DNA from: DAOTWA01 sp963702935
GTDB taxonomy: Bacteria; Chloroflexota; Anaerolineae; Anaerolineales; Anaerolineaceae
Assembly (NCBI GenBank): GCA_963702935.1
Contig: OY969772.1
Location: forward strand, 1,302,001-1,366,000
Reading direction: 5' to 3'
Length of the DNA: 64,000 nt
Below the pieces are notes generated by a model that searched no databases, was not told where the DNA came from, and saw nothing but the letters and a program-made list of their open reading frames with translations. Positions within the stretch are counted from its first letter, which is position 1; every line of letters begins with the position of its first letter. This document shows positions 17,053 to 26,207 of the stretch, piece by piece. The position numbers were made by a program, and so were the translations under genes.

Positions 17053-18828
17053 ATGACAACCCCTACCTACACACTATCCCGTTGGAGTTTGGCGGACTTA
17101 TTCCCCGCCATCAGCGGCCCTGAGATCGAGGCCGCTTTCGCCGAGCTGGAAACGCTCGTATCCGCTTTCGAGGGCCTGCGCCCCCGCCTGTCTCCCGACC
17201 TTTCCGCCGGGGAATTCCTGGACATCGTGCACAAGCTGGAAGAGATCAACCGGCGCGCGCACATCCTGGGCAGCTTCGCCGAATTGAGCTTCGCCGCCGA
17301 CACGCAAGACCAGGCCGCCCAGACGCTGGTGGCGCGCGTGACCCAGTTCGGCGCCGAGCTTTCCAACCGCATGTTGTTCTTCAGCCTGTGGTGGAAGGAG
17401 CTGGAAGACGCTCCCGCCGCGCGCCTGATGGCCGCCTCCGGCGACTACCGTTACTGGCTGGAAGAGATCCGCCACTTCAAGCCCTACACCCTCTCCGAGC
17501 CGGAAGAGAAGATCATCAACATCAAGGACGTCACCGGCGCTAACGCCCTCAACCTGCTATACGACTCCATCACCAACCGCTACACCTTCAAAGTGGAGGT
17601 GGCCGGCGAGGCCAAAGAGCTCACCCGCGGCGAGCTGATGGTTTACGTGCGCCAGCACGACGCGGACCTGCGCGCCCGCGCTTATCAGGAGCTGTATCGC
17701 GTCTACGGGGACGACGGACCCATCCTCGGCCAGATGTACCAGTCCCTGGTGCGCGACTGGCGCAACGAGCAGGTCGGCCTGCGCAAGTTCGCCAGCCCCA
17801 TCGCGGCTCGCAACCTGGCCAACGATATTCCCGACGAAGTGGTAGACACTCTGCTGGAGGTTTGCCAGCGCAACGCCCCGGTCTTCCAAAATTACTTCCG
17901 CCTCAAGGCGCGCTGGCTGGGCGTGGAGCGCCTGCGCCGCTACGACATCTACGCCCCGGTGGCCCGCTCTGAGAAGACCTACGACTTCGCCACCGCCGCC
18001 GGCATGGTGTTCGCTTCCTTCCAGCAGTTCATGCCCTCCTTCGCCGAGATGGCCCAGCGCGTCTTCGACCAGAACCACCTGGACAGCCAGGTGCGCAAGG
18101 GCAAGCGCGGCGGCGCCTTCTGCGCCACGGTCACTCCCGAGCTGACCCCTTACGTGCTGCTCAACTTCCAGGGCCACGCAGAGGATGCCGCCACCATGGC
18201 CCACGAGCTGGGTCACGCCATCCACTCCATGCTGGCCGCGCAGCACACCCTCTTCACCCAGCACGCCAGCCTGCCCCTGGCGGAGACCGCCTCCACCTTT
18301 GGCGAGATGACCCTGGTCGACAAGCTGCTGCAAGAGGAGCAAGACGAAGCCGTGCGCCGCGACCTGCTCTTCCGCCAGGTGGACGATTCCTACGCCACCA
18401 TCCTGCGCCAGGCTTACTTCGCCCTCTTCGAGCGCCAGGCGCACCAGATGGTGCAGGACGGCGCCTCCGTGGACGAGCTGAGCGAGGCTTACCTGCAGAA
18501 CCTGCGCGACCAGTTCGGCGACGCGGTCGAGGTCAGCGACGAGTTCCGCTGGGAGTGGGTCTCCATCCCCCACATCTACAACGTGCCCTTCTACGTCTAC
18601 GCGTACGCCTTCGGGCAGCTCCTGGTGCTGTCGCTCTACCGCCAGTACAAGGCCGAGGGCGAAGCCTTCAAGCCGCGCTACATCAAGATCCTCTTGGCGG
18701 GTGGATCGGAGGCGCCGGTGCGCGTGCTGGCCGACGCCGGCATCGACATCCGCAAAGCCGAGTTCTGGCAGGGCGGCTTCGACGTGGTCAAAGGTCTGGT
18801 GGCTCAGCTAGAGCAGTTGAAGCGCTAG
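17053..18828 (+). CDS. pepF: Oligoendopeptidase F (M3 metallopeptidase)
   Basis: Cytoplasmic zinc peptidase that cleaves short peptides. It is 591 residues, normal for PepF. The M3 N-terminal domain is followed by the catalytic domain with HELGH at 384-388 (zinc ligands and Glu) and downstream Glu in ETASTFGE. There is no signal peptide. Start ATG 17053 immediately follows the repeat array and no clear SD is present. No partner genes are apparent. Confidence 0.95.
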   Translation: MTTPTYTLSRWSLADLFPAISGPEIEAAFAELETLVSAFEGLRPRLSPDLSAGEFLDIVHKLEEINRRAHILGSFAELSFAADTQDQAAQTLVARVTQFGAELSNRMLFFSLWWKELEDAPAARLMAASGDYRYWLEEIRHFKPYTLSEPEEKIINIKDVTGANALNLLYDSITNRYTFKVEVAGEAKELTRGELMVYVRQHDADLRARAYQELYRVYGDDGPILGQMYQSLVRDWRNEQVGLRKFASPIAARNLANDIPDEVVDTLLEVCQRNAPVFQNYFRLKARWLGVERLRRYDIYAPVARSEKTYDFATAAGMVFASFQQFMPSFAEMAQRVFDQNHLDSQVRKGKRGGAFCATVTPELTPYVLLNFQGHAEDAATMAHELGHAIHSMLAAQHTLFTQHASLPLAETASTFGEMTLVDKLLQEEQDEAVRRDLLFRQVDDSYATILRQAYFALFERQAHQMVQDGASVDELSEAYLQNLRDQFGDAVEVSDEFRWEWVSIPHIYNVPFYVYAYAFGQLLVLSLYRQYKAEGEAFKPRYIKILLAGGSEAPVRVLADAGIDIRKAEFWQGGFDVVKGLVAQLEQLKR

Positions 18829-18926
18829 CGGCTTGACCTGCTGTTGCCAGCATCCACGAGGCGCTGGAGCATACCCAGCCCCGGGCGGCATCGGCCAGGT
18901 GCCGTCCGATGGCTGGGTTCATCGAG

Positions 18927-19046
18927 TCAATACAGCGTGCGGCCGGTGACGCGGCGCCCATAGCGCCAGTAGCCGGCGGGGCTGCGCTCGACGGGGGGGG
19001 GACAGGATGCCTCGATCCATCCGCGATCCGGGGTAGGTTTATAATA
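18927..19046 (-). pseudogene. Possible C-terminal remnant of a lost gene
   Basis: If an eight-base G run (about 18991-18999 on the plus strand) had one more base, the minus strand would read KPTPDRGWIEAS, then VERSPAGYWRYGRR, VTGRTLY and a TGA stop at 18929-18927. The composition looks coding, but there is no start or N-terminus. Family unknown; this may be chance. The rest of the 18829-19182 gap shows nothing recognisable. Confidence 0.25.
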
Positions 19047-19182
19047 TAAATTGCCAACTCTATTAGGAAACAGCTCATCTCAATGATCGGTGAATAGATC
19101 AACCTGGTATTGCCCGATGCCATTAATGGTTTTTTTTACTATCCCGTTGAGGATGGGTAGTAATAGAAAGAGTTAACCCCCC

Positions 19183-22100
19183 ATGAAAACCCTGAAAGCG
19201 CTCCTGCAGGGAAGGAAGTTATCCCAGGTAACTTATTCCTTTTCTATCCTTTACATCCTGGTTTTCCTCCTTTTGGGAGTGAAGGTCGGGCCGGCGATTG
19301 CTTCTTTCTCCACCATTCCAGTTTTACTGTTTGGATGGACGTTCGGCCTGCAAGCTGGCCTTGTCGCCGGGTTGGTTATCTTGCCCGTCAACACCCTCCT
19401 GTTCAACCTGATCGGCTTTCCCGGGTGGGATGTGGTCTTCCGGGTAGGCGGCGGCCCGGGGAGCTTGATGCTGATTATCATGGGCGCGGCCACGGGCAGA
19501 ATGCACGACCTGACTCAACAGCTTGCCCATCAAATTTCCGCTTTTCAGTCCGCCCAGGAAATGCTAAAAACCTCGGAGCAAAACTATCGGGATCTATTCG
19601 AAGGCATCCCGATCGGGATTTATCGGGCCGGGCCGGATGGACGGATCCTGGCCGCCAATGCGGCCATGCTAGAGCTCCTGGGATACCCGGGCGAAGAAGA
19701 TCTCTCTTCTAAAAGCGCCCTTCATGCTTATTACAATCCAGAGGAGCGGATGCGCTGGCAAGAGGCCATCGAAGCCCAGGGGGTGGTGCGCCATTTCGAA
19801 GTCCAATTGCAGCGGCGAGATGGGTCCACCCTGTGGGTCGAGGACAACGCCCAAATGGTGCGGGATCAGGAAGACAACTGCCTGTACTACGAAGGCAGCC
19901 TGATCGACATTGACAAGAGGAAGAAAGCCGAAGAATTATTACTGGAGAGCGAAACCAAATACCGGGATCTGATCAACCATATCCCTCAAAAAGTCTTCTA
20001 TAAAAATCTGGATTTGGTCTACGTCAAGGTCAATCCAAGTTTTGCCAGCGATTATCAGCTCACGCCGGAAGAGCTGATCGGAAAAACGGATTATGACCTG
20101 TCTTCCCCCGAGATCGCCGAGAAATATCGTAACCGCGACCGCCAGGTGATCGAAACGGGCTTGCCCGAAGAGCTGGATGAAGAAATCGTCCGGAATGGGA
20201 GCTATCAGATCAACCACGCCATCAAGGTTCCTGTTTGGGATCAACAGGGACAAATCGAGGGGATTCTGGGAATTTTTTGGGATATTACCGAACGGAAGCG
20301 GATAGAAACGGAGCTGCTCGCCAGCCAGGCTCAGCTCTCCAACGCTGCCAGGATCGCCCACCTCGGCCCCTGGGAGTATGATGTCGCATCCGACCAATTT
20401 ACCTTCAACGATCAATTTTATTCCCTCTTTCGGACCACCGCCGAGCGCGAGGGAGGGTATACCATGTCCTCCGCTCAATACGCCCTGCGCTTCGTCCATC
20501 CCGAGGACGCGCCGGTCGTTGGCGAGGAAATTCGCAAGGTATTGGGAACCTCCGATCCCCATTACAGCCGCGAGCTGGAGCACCGCATCCGGTACGCCGA
20601 TGGCGAGATGGGCAATATCAGCGTCCGGCTTTTTGTGGTCAAAGATGAGGCGGGCCGCACGGTCAAGGCCTTTGGCGCCAACCAGGATATCACCGAGCAA
20701 AAACGGGCGGAAGCTGTGCGGGAGGAGTTGTTGGCCGAAAACCGCCGGCAGAAAGAGCTGCTACAGCGCATCGTCCAGGAGACGCCCGCAGGGATTGCCT
20801 TCCTGGAAGGGGCGCAGTACCGCTATACCCTGGCCAACCCGGGCTACCTCGAGTTCACCCACGGTAAAGGAGAAATCCTCGGTCGTACGGTTGCGGAAGT
20901 CTGGCCAGAAGCGTACGATGCCCTGCGACCTCTACTGGATCATGTGTATGAGACCGGCGAGACCTTCCATGCCGTGGACATGCCCTTCACCATGATCCGC
21001 GACAACGGCCCTGAGACGGCCTACTTTACCTTTACGTATACCCCCCTGCTGAGCGCCCAGGGAAAAGTTGAAAGCCTGTTGGTTACGGCTCAAGAGACCA
21101 CCGGTCAGATCGAGGCTCGCCAACAATTGGAAAAAGAATTGTCCGAGCGAAAGCGCATGGAAGCCGAGCTGTTGGAGAACGAGCGACGCTATCAGGGCCT
21201 TTTCGAGGATTCCCCGGTTTCTTTATGGGAAGAAGATTTTTCGGAAGTTAAAGCTTATTTGGAAGAAATCAAGCGCGCCGGAATTTCAGACCTTTCCGGA
21301 TACCTGGACGAGCACCCCGATCTGGTCAGGAGTTGTCTATCCCGCGTCAGGGTTTTGGATGTCAACCAGGAAACGCTCAATATGTATCGAGCGCGAAGCA
21401 AGGCCGAGTTACTGGCAAATTTCGAGAGAGTTTTCTCTCCAGAGAGCGCATCCATCTTCCGCGAGGAGCTGCTGGCGATTATCCGCGGGCAGCGCGTATT
21501 CGAAGGGGAGGGATCCAATAGCACCCTGGCCGGCGAGACTATCGATATTTATCTGCGCTGGTCGGTCGCGCCCGGTAGTGAAGAGACCCTTTCGCGCGTA
21601 TTCGTTTCCATCCTGGATATTACTGCCCGGAAAAGAGCTGAGGAGCGCGTCCAGAAGCAGATCGAACAGGCAGACGCGCTCGCCGGCATTGCGAGCGCCC
21701 TGTCGGCTGCCAGCCTGGATGCGGCTTCGATCTATGCCATCATCGCCACCCAGACGGCCAGCCTGATCGGTGATGCCTGTCTGCTGACTCTGATCTCAGA
21801 GGATCGAGAGCAGGTGGAGTTAGCGGCTTTCCACCATACCGACTCCAAAATGATCCCCCTCATGCGGGAAATGTTCCAACGTCAGCTAAACTGGTTGGAA
21901 GGTGGATCGACCAGCCACGTCTTGAGAACCGGGAAACCGTTGATCATCCCCAAGCTTCAAAAGAACGAGCTGGTTCCGATCGCGGAACCCGGCTACCAGG
22001 TTTATCTCGATCATTGCGAAGTCGATAGCTTGATGATCCTCCCTCTGATTGCCCAGGGCCATATGATCGGCACGCTGGGTGTCTTGCGCGACCATCCGGG

Positions 22101-22689
22101 CGCTACGTATACGCTGGAAGATCTATCGCTCTTGAGATACCTGGCCAACCAGGCGGCGCTTCCCATTCTGAATGCGCGTTTGCACGACCTGATCCGGCAA
22201 CAGGCCCTCACCGATCCACTGACCGGCGTGCCAAACCGCCGCAGATTCTTCGACATAGCCGAGTATGAGTTTCGCCGGGCGGAACGCTACGGCCACGACC
22301 TGGCCGTCATTATGCTGGACATCGATCATTTCAAAAACATCAACAACGCCTATGGCCACGAGGTCGGCGACCAGATGCTCCAACTGGTCACCAGACAATG
22401 CCGCAGCACACTTCGCAGCGCGGATCTCATTGGCCGTTACGGCGGGGATGAATTCCTGATTTTACTACCTGAGACAAATTCGCGCGGCGCTGGCTACATC
22501 GCCGAAAGGCTTCGAAAAAGCATAGAGGAATGCTGCCTGGTTCTAGGCGGCAATTCGATCCAGGTCACGGTCAGCATGGGTGTGGCCAATAAAACTCAGG
22601 CCATTCCAGATATCAATCACTTGCTCCACGTGGCAGACGAAGCGATGTACATTGCGAAACGAGAGGGTCGCAATCGAGTGAGCCGATAA
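19183..22689 (+). CDS. Multi-PAS, GAF, GGDEF diguanylate cyclase
   Basis: A 1168-residue membrane sensor that should make cyclic di-GMP. An N-terminal membrane module (about 14-105, four helices) is followed by five PAS-type domains (roughly 130-250, 258-370, 375-505, 520-640, 665-825, several with PAC ends such as DITERKR), a GAF domain (about 845-990) and a GGDEF domain. The active-site motif is intact (GRYGGDEF, GGDEF from about residue 1087). No EAL or HD-GYP domain is present. The stacked PAS domains suggest several ligands or redox inputs. No strong SD; ATG 19183 fits the membrane start. Confidence 0.93.
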   Translation: MKTLKALLQGRKLSQVTYSFSILYILVFLLLGVKVGPAIASFSTIPVLLFGWTFGLQAGLVAGLVILPVNTLLFNLIGFPGWDVVFRVGGGPGSLMLIIMGAATGRMHDLTQQLAHQISAFQSAQEMLKTSEQNYRDLFEGIPIGIYRAGPDGRILAANAAMLELLGYPGEEDLSSKSALHAYYNPEERMRWQEAIEAQGVVRHFEVQLQRRDGSTLWVEDNAQMVRDQEDNCLYYEGSLIDIDKRKKAEELLLESETKYRDLINHIPQKVFYKNLDLVYVKVNPSFASDYQLTPEELIGKTDYDLSSPEIAEKYRNRDRQVIETGLPEELDEEIVRNGSYQINHAIKVPVWDQQGQIEGILGIFWDITERKRIETELLASQAQLSNAARIAHLGPWEYDVASDQFTFNDQFYSLFRTTAEREGGYTMSSAQYALRFVHPEDAPVVGEEIRKVLGTSDPHYSRELEHRIRYADGEMGNISVRLFVVKDEAGRTVKAFGANQDITEQKRAEAVREELLAENRRQKELLQRIVQETPAGIAFLEGAQYRYTLANPGYLEFTHGKGEILGRTVAEVWPEAYDALRPLLDHVYETGETFHAVDMPFTMIRDNGPETAYFTFTYTPLLSAQGKVESLLVTAQETTGQIEARQQLEKELSERKRMEAELLENERRYQGLFEDSPVSLWEEDFSEVKAYLEEIKRAGISDLSGYLDEHPDLVRSCLSRVRVLDVNQETLNMYRARSKAELLANFERVFSPESASIFREELLAIIRGQRVFEGEGSNSTLAGETIDIYLRWSVAPGSEETLSRVFVSILDITARKRAEERVQKQIEQADALAGIASALSAASLDAASIYAIIATQTASLIGDACLLTLISEDREQVELAAFHHTDSKMIPLMREMFQRQLNWLEGGSTSHVLRTGKPLIIPKLQKNELVPIAEPGYQVYLDHCEVDSLMILPLIAQGHMIGTLGVLRDHPGATYTLEDLSLLRYLANQAALPILNARLHDLIRQQALTDPLTGVPNRRRFFDIAEYEFRRAERYGHDLAVIMLDIDHFKNINNAYGHEVGDQMLQLVTRQCRSTLRSADLIGRYGGDEFLILLPETNSRGAGYIAERLRKSIEECCLVLGGNSIQVTVSMGVANKTQAIPDINHLLHVADEAMYIAKREGRNRVSR

Positions 22690-22788
22690 GCCCCCTGCCG
22701 AAGGTCAACATTCCAGCGTTCAAGAAGGCCTCCTCCCCGATGCCGTTGACGCTCTGCGCCGTCTTGGGGCGCGCCGCCGGCGCCTGGC

Positions 22789-23157
22789 CTAGTCCTCCGG
22801 CTCGCCTTCCTCCGCCTCAGGCTCTTCGGCGCGCCGCTCCAAAATTTGCATCTGGCGCGCGATGACCTTGGTGAAATAACGGGTCTCTCCCCCTTGCTCG
22901 TAGCGATCGGTTTGCAGGCGCCCTTCCAGATAGACCAGGCGACCCTTCTTCAGATATTGCTGGCTGACCTCCCCCAGGCGGCCCCACGCCTCGATATTGA
23001 ACCAATCCGCGGCGGCCTTTGGCTCGCCCTCGGCAGTCTTCCAGCGCCGGTCCACCGCCAGGCTGAAGGCGCACACTTTCTTTCCGGTAGGCGTGAAGCG
23101 CGTCTCCGGATCTTTGCCCAGCCGGCCAATCAGTTGCACGCGATTTAAAGCAGGCAT
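22789..23157 (-). CDS. ssb: Single-stranded DNA-binding protein
   Basis: A 122-residue OB-fold SSB (MPALNRVQLIGRLGKDPE, then the VYLEGRLQT strand) that coats single-stranded DNA in replication and repair. It is short, with an acidic tail (EEPEAEEGEPED) that lacks the usual DDDIPF hydrophobic end, so its partner binding may differ from that of the main cellular SSB. A strong SD (AAGGAGGAAG) precedes ATG 23157. It is convergent with the GGDEF gene. Confidence 0.93.
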   Translation of the reverse strand: MPALNRVQLIGRLGKDPETRFTPTGKKVCAFSLAVDRRWKTAEGEPKAAADWFNIEAWGRLGEVSQQYLKKGRLVYLEGRLQTDRYEQGGETRYFTKVIARQMQILERRAEEPEAEEGEPED

Positions 23158-23249
23158 TTCGCTTCCTCCTTATGAGCGCGACACGCAAATGTGGTATATT
23201 TTAGTTTAGCCCAGAACTCCCCCCTGTCAAGCGCGAAGGGGTGGGAAGA

Positions 23250-23355
23250 CATGGCATTCTCAAGAATAATGGGTGTCATTGCGAGGCGGGTGTCCTTTGC
23301 CCGCCGAAGCAATCTGGCAGTCGGCGTTGAGATCGCCACACCCTGGGAAGAGTGG
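23250..23355. repeat. Dispersed TGTCATTGCGAGG repeat, copy 1
   Basis: About 105 bp starting with a CATGGCATTCTCAAGAATAA block, then TGTCATTGCGAGG, CGAAGCAATCT and GAGATCGCCAC. The same blocks in the same order occur on the other strand at 41389-41512. An untranslated dispersed element. Confidence 0.7.
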
Positions 23356-23416
23356 TAGGGAGCTGGCGCAGATCAGCCCTCACTCTGAACTCAAACCGAG
23401 GAGCTACGCAACGCCT

Positions 23417-24056
23417 ATGTACTTATCTATCGAAGGGGTCATCGGGGTGGGAAAGACCACGCTGGCGCGCCTCCTGCAGCCCGCCTTTGACGCGAATTCT
23501 GCTGTTGGAAGTCTTCGAAGAAAACCCTTTTCTGTCTGACTTCTACGCAGACCGCGTTCGTTACGCCTTCCAGACTCAGATATTCTTCTTGCTCAGCCGC
23601 TACCACCAGCAGCGCCGGGGAGTGCCGGCGCTGCTGGCCCAGAACAAGCCCCTTATTTCAGACTACACCTTTGAGAAAGACGCCCTCTTTGCGCGCGCCA
23701 ACCTGGCAGGCGACGAGCTGGAAATGTATTACCGCGTCCACGAGGCCCTGGCGGAGAAGATTCCTCCGCCCGACCTGATCGTCTACCTGCGCGCCGGCAC
23801 CGACACACTCATGCAGCGCATCGCCCTGCGCGACCGCCCCTACGAGCGCCAGATGGAGCGCGCTTACATCGACGAGCTAAACCACGCTTACGACGATTTC
23901 TACGCCGGCCAGCATGCCTCCCCCATCTTGACCATCAACTCCAATGCCCTGGACTTCGTCCGCCGCCCGGAGGATCTGAAGCGCATCGAAAACCGCATCC
24001 GCCAGGCGCTGAAGATGTCGCCTTTCCAGGCCGAGCTGCCCTTGATCCAACCCTGA
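23417..24056 (+). pseudogene. Deoxynucleoside kinase, frameshifted
   Basis: Deoxyadenosine/deoxyguanosine kinase family (phosphorylates deoxynucleosides for salvage). The start MYLSIEGVIGVGKTTLARLL with its P-loop is in one frame from ATG 23417 to about 23495. Everything after LLLEVFEENPFLSDF, including the RD-type lid (RDRPYERQMER), is in the next frame to 24056. One extra base near 23493-23500 explains it, and an uninterrupted protein would be about 212 residues. It may be a true pseudogene or a sequence error. A second kinase of this family lies at 26208. Confidence 0.85.
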
Positions 24057-24072
24057 TCTGCTTGAGGACGTT

Positions 24073-25080
24073 ATGCGCATAACTCGTGAGCTGCTGCTAA
24101 AGTTAGCCACCCAAACCGTCGAAGAACGCGTGCGCTCCAGCCGGGACGTGATGACGGTCTACCTGATCGGCTCACTGCTCGGCGACCAGCCCCTGCTGGG
24201 CGGTTGCACCGACATCGACCTGGTGTTCGTGCACACCAGCGCGCCGCTCAAGGAACACGAGATTGTGCCCATCAGCCCCGAGGTTCACCTGGATATCGCC
24301 CACCACAGCCAGTCCCTCTACAACCATCCGCGCCACCTGCGCGAGCATCCCTGGCTGGGGGCCGCCATTTACGCTAACCCGTTGTTGTTGCACGATACCC
24401 AGCATTGGTTCGAGTTCACCCAATCCAGCGTGGGCGCGCAGTTCTACCGTCCCGATTACGTGATGGTGCGCGCGCGCCAGCAGGCCGAGGAAGCCCGCCG
24501 CCTGTGGGCCGACATGCAGAGCGGCGCCGCCTCCCCAAACAGCAACGCCGTGCACACCTACCTGCGCTCGGTGGGCGCCGCCGCCAACGCGGTGTCCATC
24601 TTGAGCGGCGAGCCGCTCACCGAGCGGCGTTTCCTGATGCTTTTCCCGGAGCGCGCCGAAGCCATCCATCGCCCCGGCCTGGCCGCCGGCCTGCTCGATC
24701 TGTTGGGCGGCGAAACCACCGAGCCGGAGCTGCTGCGCTCCTGGCTGCCTCACTGGGAAGCCGCCCTCCAGGCCGTGGGACAGGCAGCCGACTTTCCCAC
24801 CCGCCTCGATCCGGCCCGCCTGGCCTATTACCAGCGCGGCATCGCTGCCCTGCTCGAAAATGACCCGCCCCTAAACGCTTTGTGGCCCTTGCTGACCACC
24901 TGGTCGCTGGCCATGGACTGGCTGCCTCCGGAGTCGCCTCACCACGCCGCCTGGGAAGAAGCCCGCGCCGCCCTGCATTTGGAGGCAGCATCTTTCAGCG
25001 AGCGCCTGTCCAGCCTGGACGCCTATCTGGACAACGTCGAAGAGACCCTGGACGCCTGGGCCCAGGAGAACGGCGCCTGA
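24073..25080 (+). CDS. Nucleotidyltransferase-fold protein
   Basis: 335 residues. The N-terminal ~100 residues form a polymerase-beta-like nucleotidyltransferase: YLIGSLLGD, then TDIDLVF carrying the two metal-binding aspartates, then HLDIAHH. The C-terminal ~220 residues are helical, as in aminoglycoside- or substrate-binding nucleotidyltransferases. Substrate unknown. Start ATG 24073 with GAGG upstream, 16 bases after the kinase, so probably one operon with it. Confidence 0.82.
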   Translation: MRITRELLLKLATQTVEERVRSSRDVMTVYLIGSLLGDQPLLGGCTDIDLVFVHTSAPLKEHEIVPISPEVHLDIAHHSQSLYNHPRHLREHPWLGAAIYANPLLLHDTQHWFEFTQSSVGAQFYRPDYVMVRARQQAEEARRLWADMQSGAASPNSNAVHTYLRSVGAAANAVSILSGEPLTERRFLMLFPERAEAIHRPGLAAGLLDLLGGETTEPELLRSWLPHWEAALQAVGQAADFPTRLDPARLAYYQRGIAALLENDPPLNALWPLLTTWSLAMDWLPPESPHHAAWEEARAALHLEAASFSERLSSLDAYLDNVEETLDAWAQENGA

Positions 25081-25178
25081 TTCACCTTCTCCATCCTGAA
25101 GGATAGAGGCCCGACAGCATGGCACTCCATCCCTGGGGGCTCCTCTCACCCGTCTTAATCGCATAATCTATACAAGAC

Positions 25179-25486
25179 TGTGGATAACTCGCCTGAAACT
25201 GTGGATAACTTATGCGAACTGTGGAAAACTGGCTCAATTGTTCTGAAAATTGCCTGAAAACCTCGAGAGGGGTTCCCCCAGATGTGGGGGGATTCTCCTA
25301 CCGGCGCCGATATCTTCCCTGCCCGCTTCTCCTCCACCGGGGAGCTTGCTTTTGTGCCGCCTTTCTCCACCGCCCCCTGTGGATAAAAAACGGCATCTAA
25401 ATCCCTATATATGTATTTAGATTTCATTTACACCCCCACCCCTGGCGGTAAAAATTGCGGCTTATTTCTTTATCCACATATCCACA
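25179..25486. other. DnaA-box cluster with AT-rich core (origin-like or DnaA-titration site)
   Basis: Four exact TTATCCACA boxes: 25179-25187, 25200-25208 and 25378-25386 on the minus strand, and 25470-25478 on the plus strand. Two near matches: 25220-25228 (TGTGGAAAA) and 25478-25486 (ATATCCACA). The first three are spaced 21 and 20 bases apart, about two helical turns. An AT-rich block at 25385-25440 contains the inverted repeat ATCTAAAT/ATTTAGAT (25395-25402, 25415-25422); a G/C hairpin lies at 25273-25291. No gene is present in 25081-25710. No dnaA or dnaN lies in the window. Confidence 0.65.
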
Positions 25487-25710
25487 GCCTCTACTAAGAT
25501 TACTGAATCCATTCTATAAATATTGAAATGAAGGCAAGCTTCCAAAAATCCGTGGCGGGTTTAGCTTGATTCTACAAGTGGAATGCTGTACAATTTAGTC
25601 GGGGTATTACTTGTTGATAAAGTAGTATTAAGAACTATTGCGTCAATAAGCAGGTTCCCCATGTTTGTTTTATAGGTTTGATTAATACTAAAGAGCAGGA
25701 GTGAAACGGA

Positions 25711-25776
25711 ATGGACCTCGTAAGTGCTGATGGAAGAACCACAATGGACCGCTTGAGTACTGATGGGAGAAAAACA
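25711..25776 (+). repeat. Tandem duplication of the spoVS start region
   Basis: Two adjacent 33-base units (25711-25743 and 25744-25776), about 75% identical, each beginning ATGGACC and ending in an SD (GGAAGAACCACA or GGGAGAAAAACA) that points at the next ATG. The true start at 25777 begins with the same ATGGAC. All three ATGs are in frame, so translation could begin at any of them. Confidence 0.75.
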
Positions 25777-26037
25777 ATGGACATCATCAAAGTCTCTGCC
25801 AACTCCCGCACCGCTGCTGTGGCTGGGGCAATTGCAGGGGTGATGCGTGAGCATAAACATGCGGAAGTCCAGGCAATCGGTGCTGGGGCCGTCAATCAGG
25901 CCATCAAAGCCTTAGTTCTGGCGAAAGGCTACCTGGCAAACGATGGCATCCCCATCATTTGCGTGCCAGAGTTCGTTGACGTGGACATCGATGGCAAGGT
26001 CCGTACCGCCATCAAGCTGGTGGTCGATCCACGTTAG
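25777..26037 (+). CDS. spoVS: Stage V sporulation protein S (SpoVS) homologue
   Basis: An 86-residue small Alba-like protein, the usual SpoVS length. The core KVSANSRTAAVAGAIAGV, the AIGAGAVNQAIKAL motif and the end AIKLVVDPR are all family-like. In spore formers it affects septation and coat assembly, but homologues are common in non-sporulating Chloroflexota and Deinococcus, where the role is unclear. Start 25777 matches the family start and has GGGAG 7 bases upstream; two in-frame upstream ATGs could add 11 or 22 residues. It follows the DnaA-box region directly. Confidence 0.92.
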   Translation: MDIIKVSANSRTAAVAGAIAGVMREHKHAEVQAIGAGAVNQAIKALVLAKGYLANDGIPIICVPEFVDVDIDGKVRTAIKLVVDPR

Positions 26038-26207
26038 CAGGGAGAAGCCTACTCTCCTTGAACGGACGGATGCGTAACCAGGGATTGGTTTTTGCGCGCA
26101 CACGGCAGGGCTGAAATTAGGCCCTGCTGTTTATCCTCATAAAGAGATCGAAAGGGTGATTCCGGGTGGACTCGCCTTTTTCTATTTAACCGGGTTGCTC
26201 GACGCTT

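Noticed and set aside
16712..17056. Open frames on both strands across the 15-bp array (repeated IPRRL or TRDQ units)
   Set aside because: They follow only from the period being a multiple of 3. No start signal, and the same repeat occurs elsewhere out of frame.
18788..19123. 111-codon minus-strand frame in the gap before the GGDEF gene
   Set aside because: No SD and implausible composition; a different frame in the same place shows the better (still weak) remnant.
19115..19140. Terminator CCATTAATGG followed by T8
   Set aside because: The stem is only 3 bp around a 4-base loop, too weak to count.
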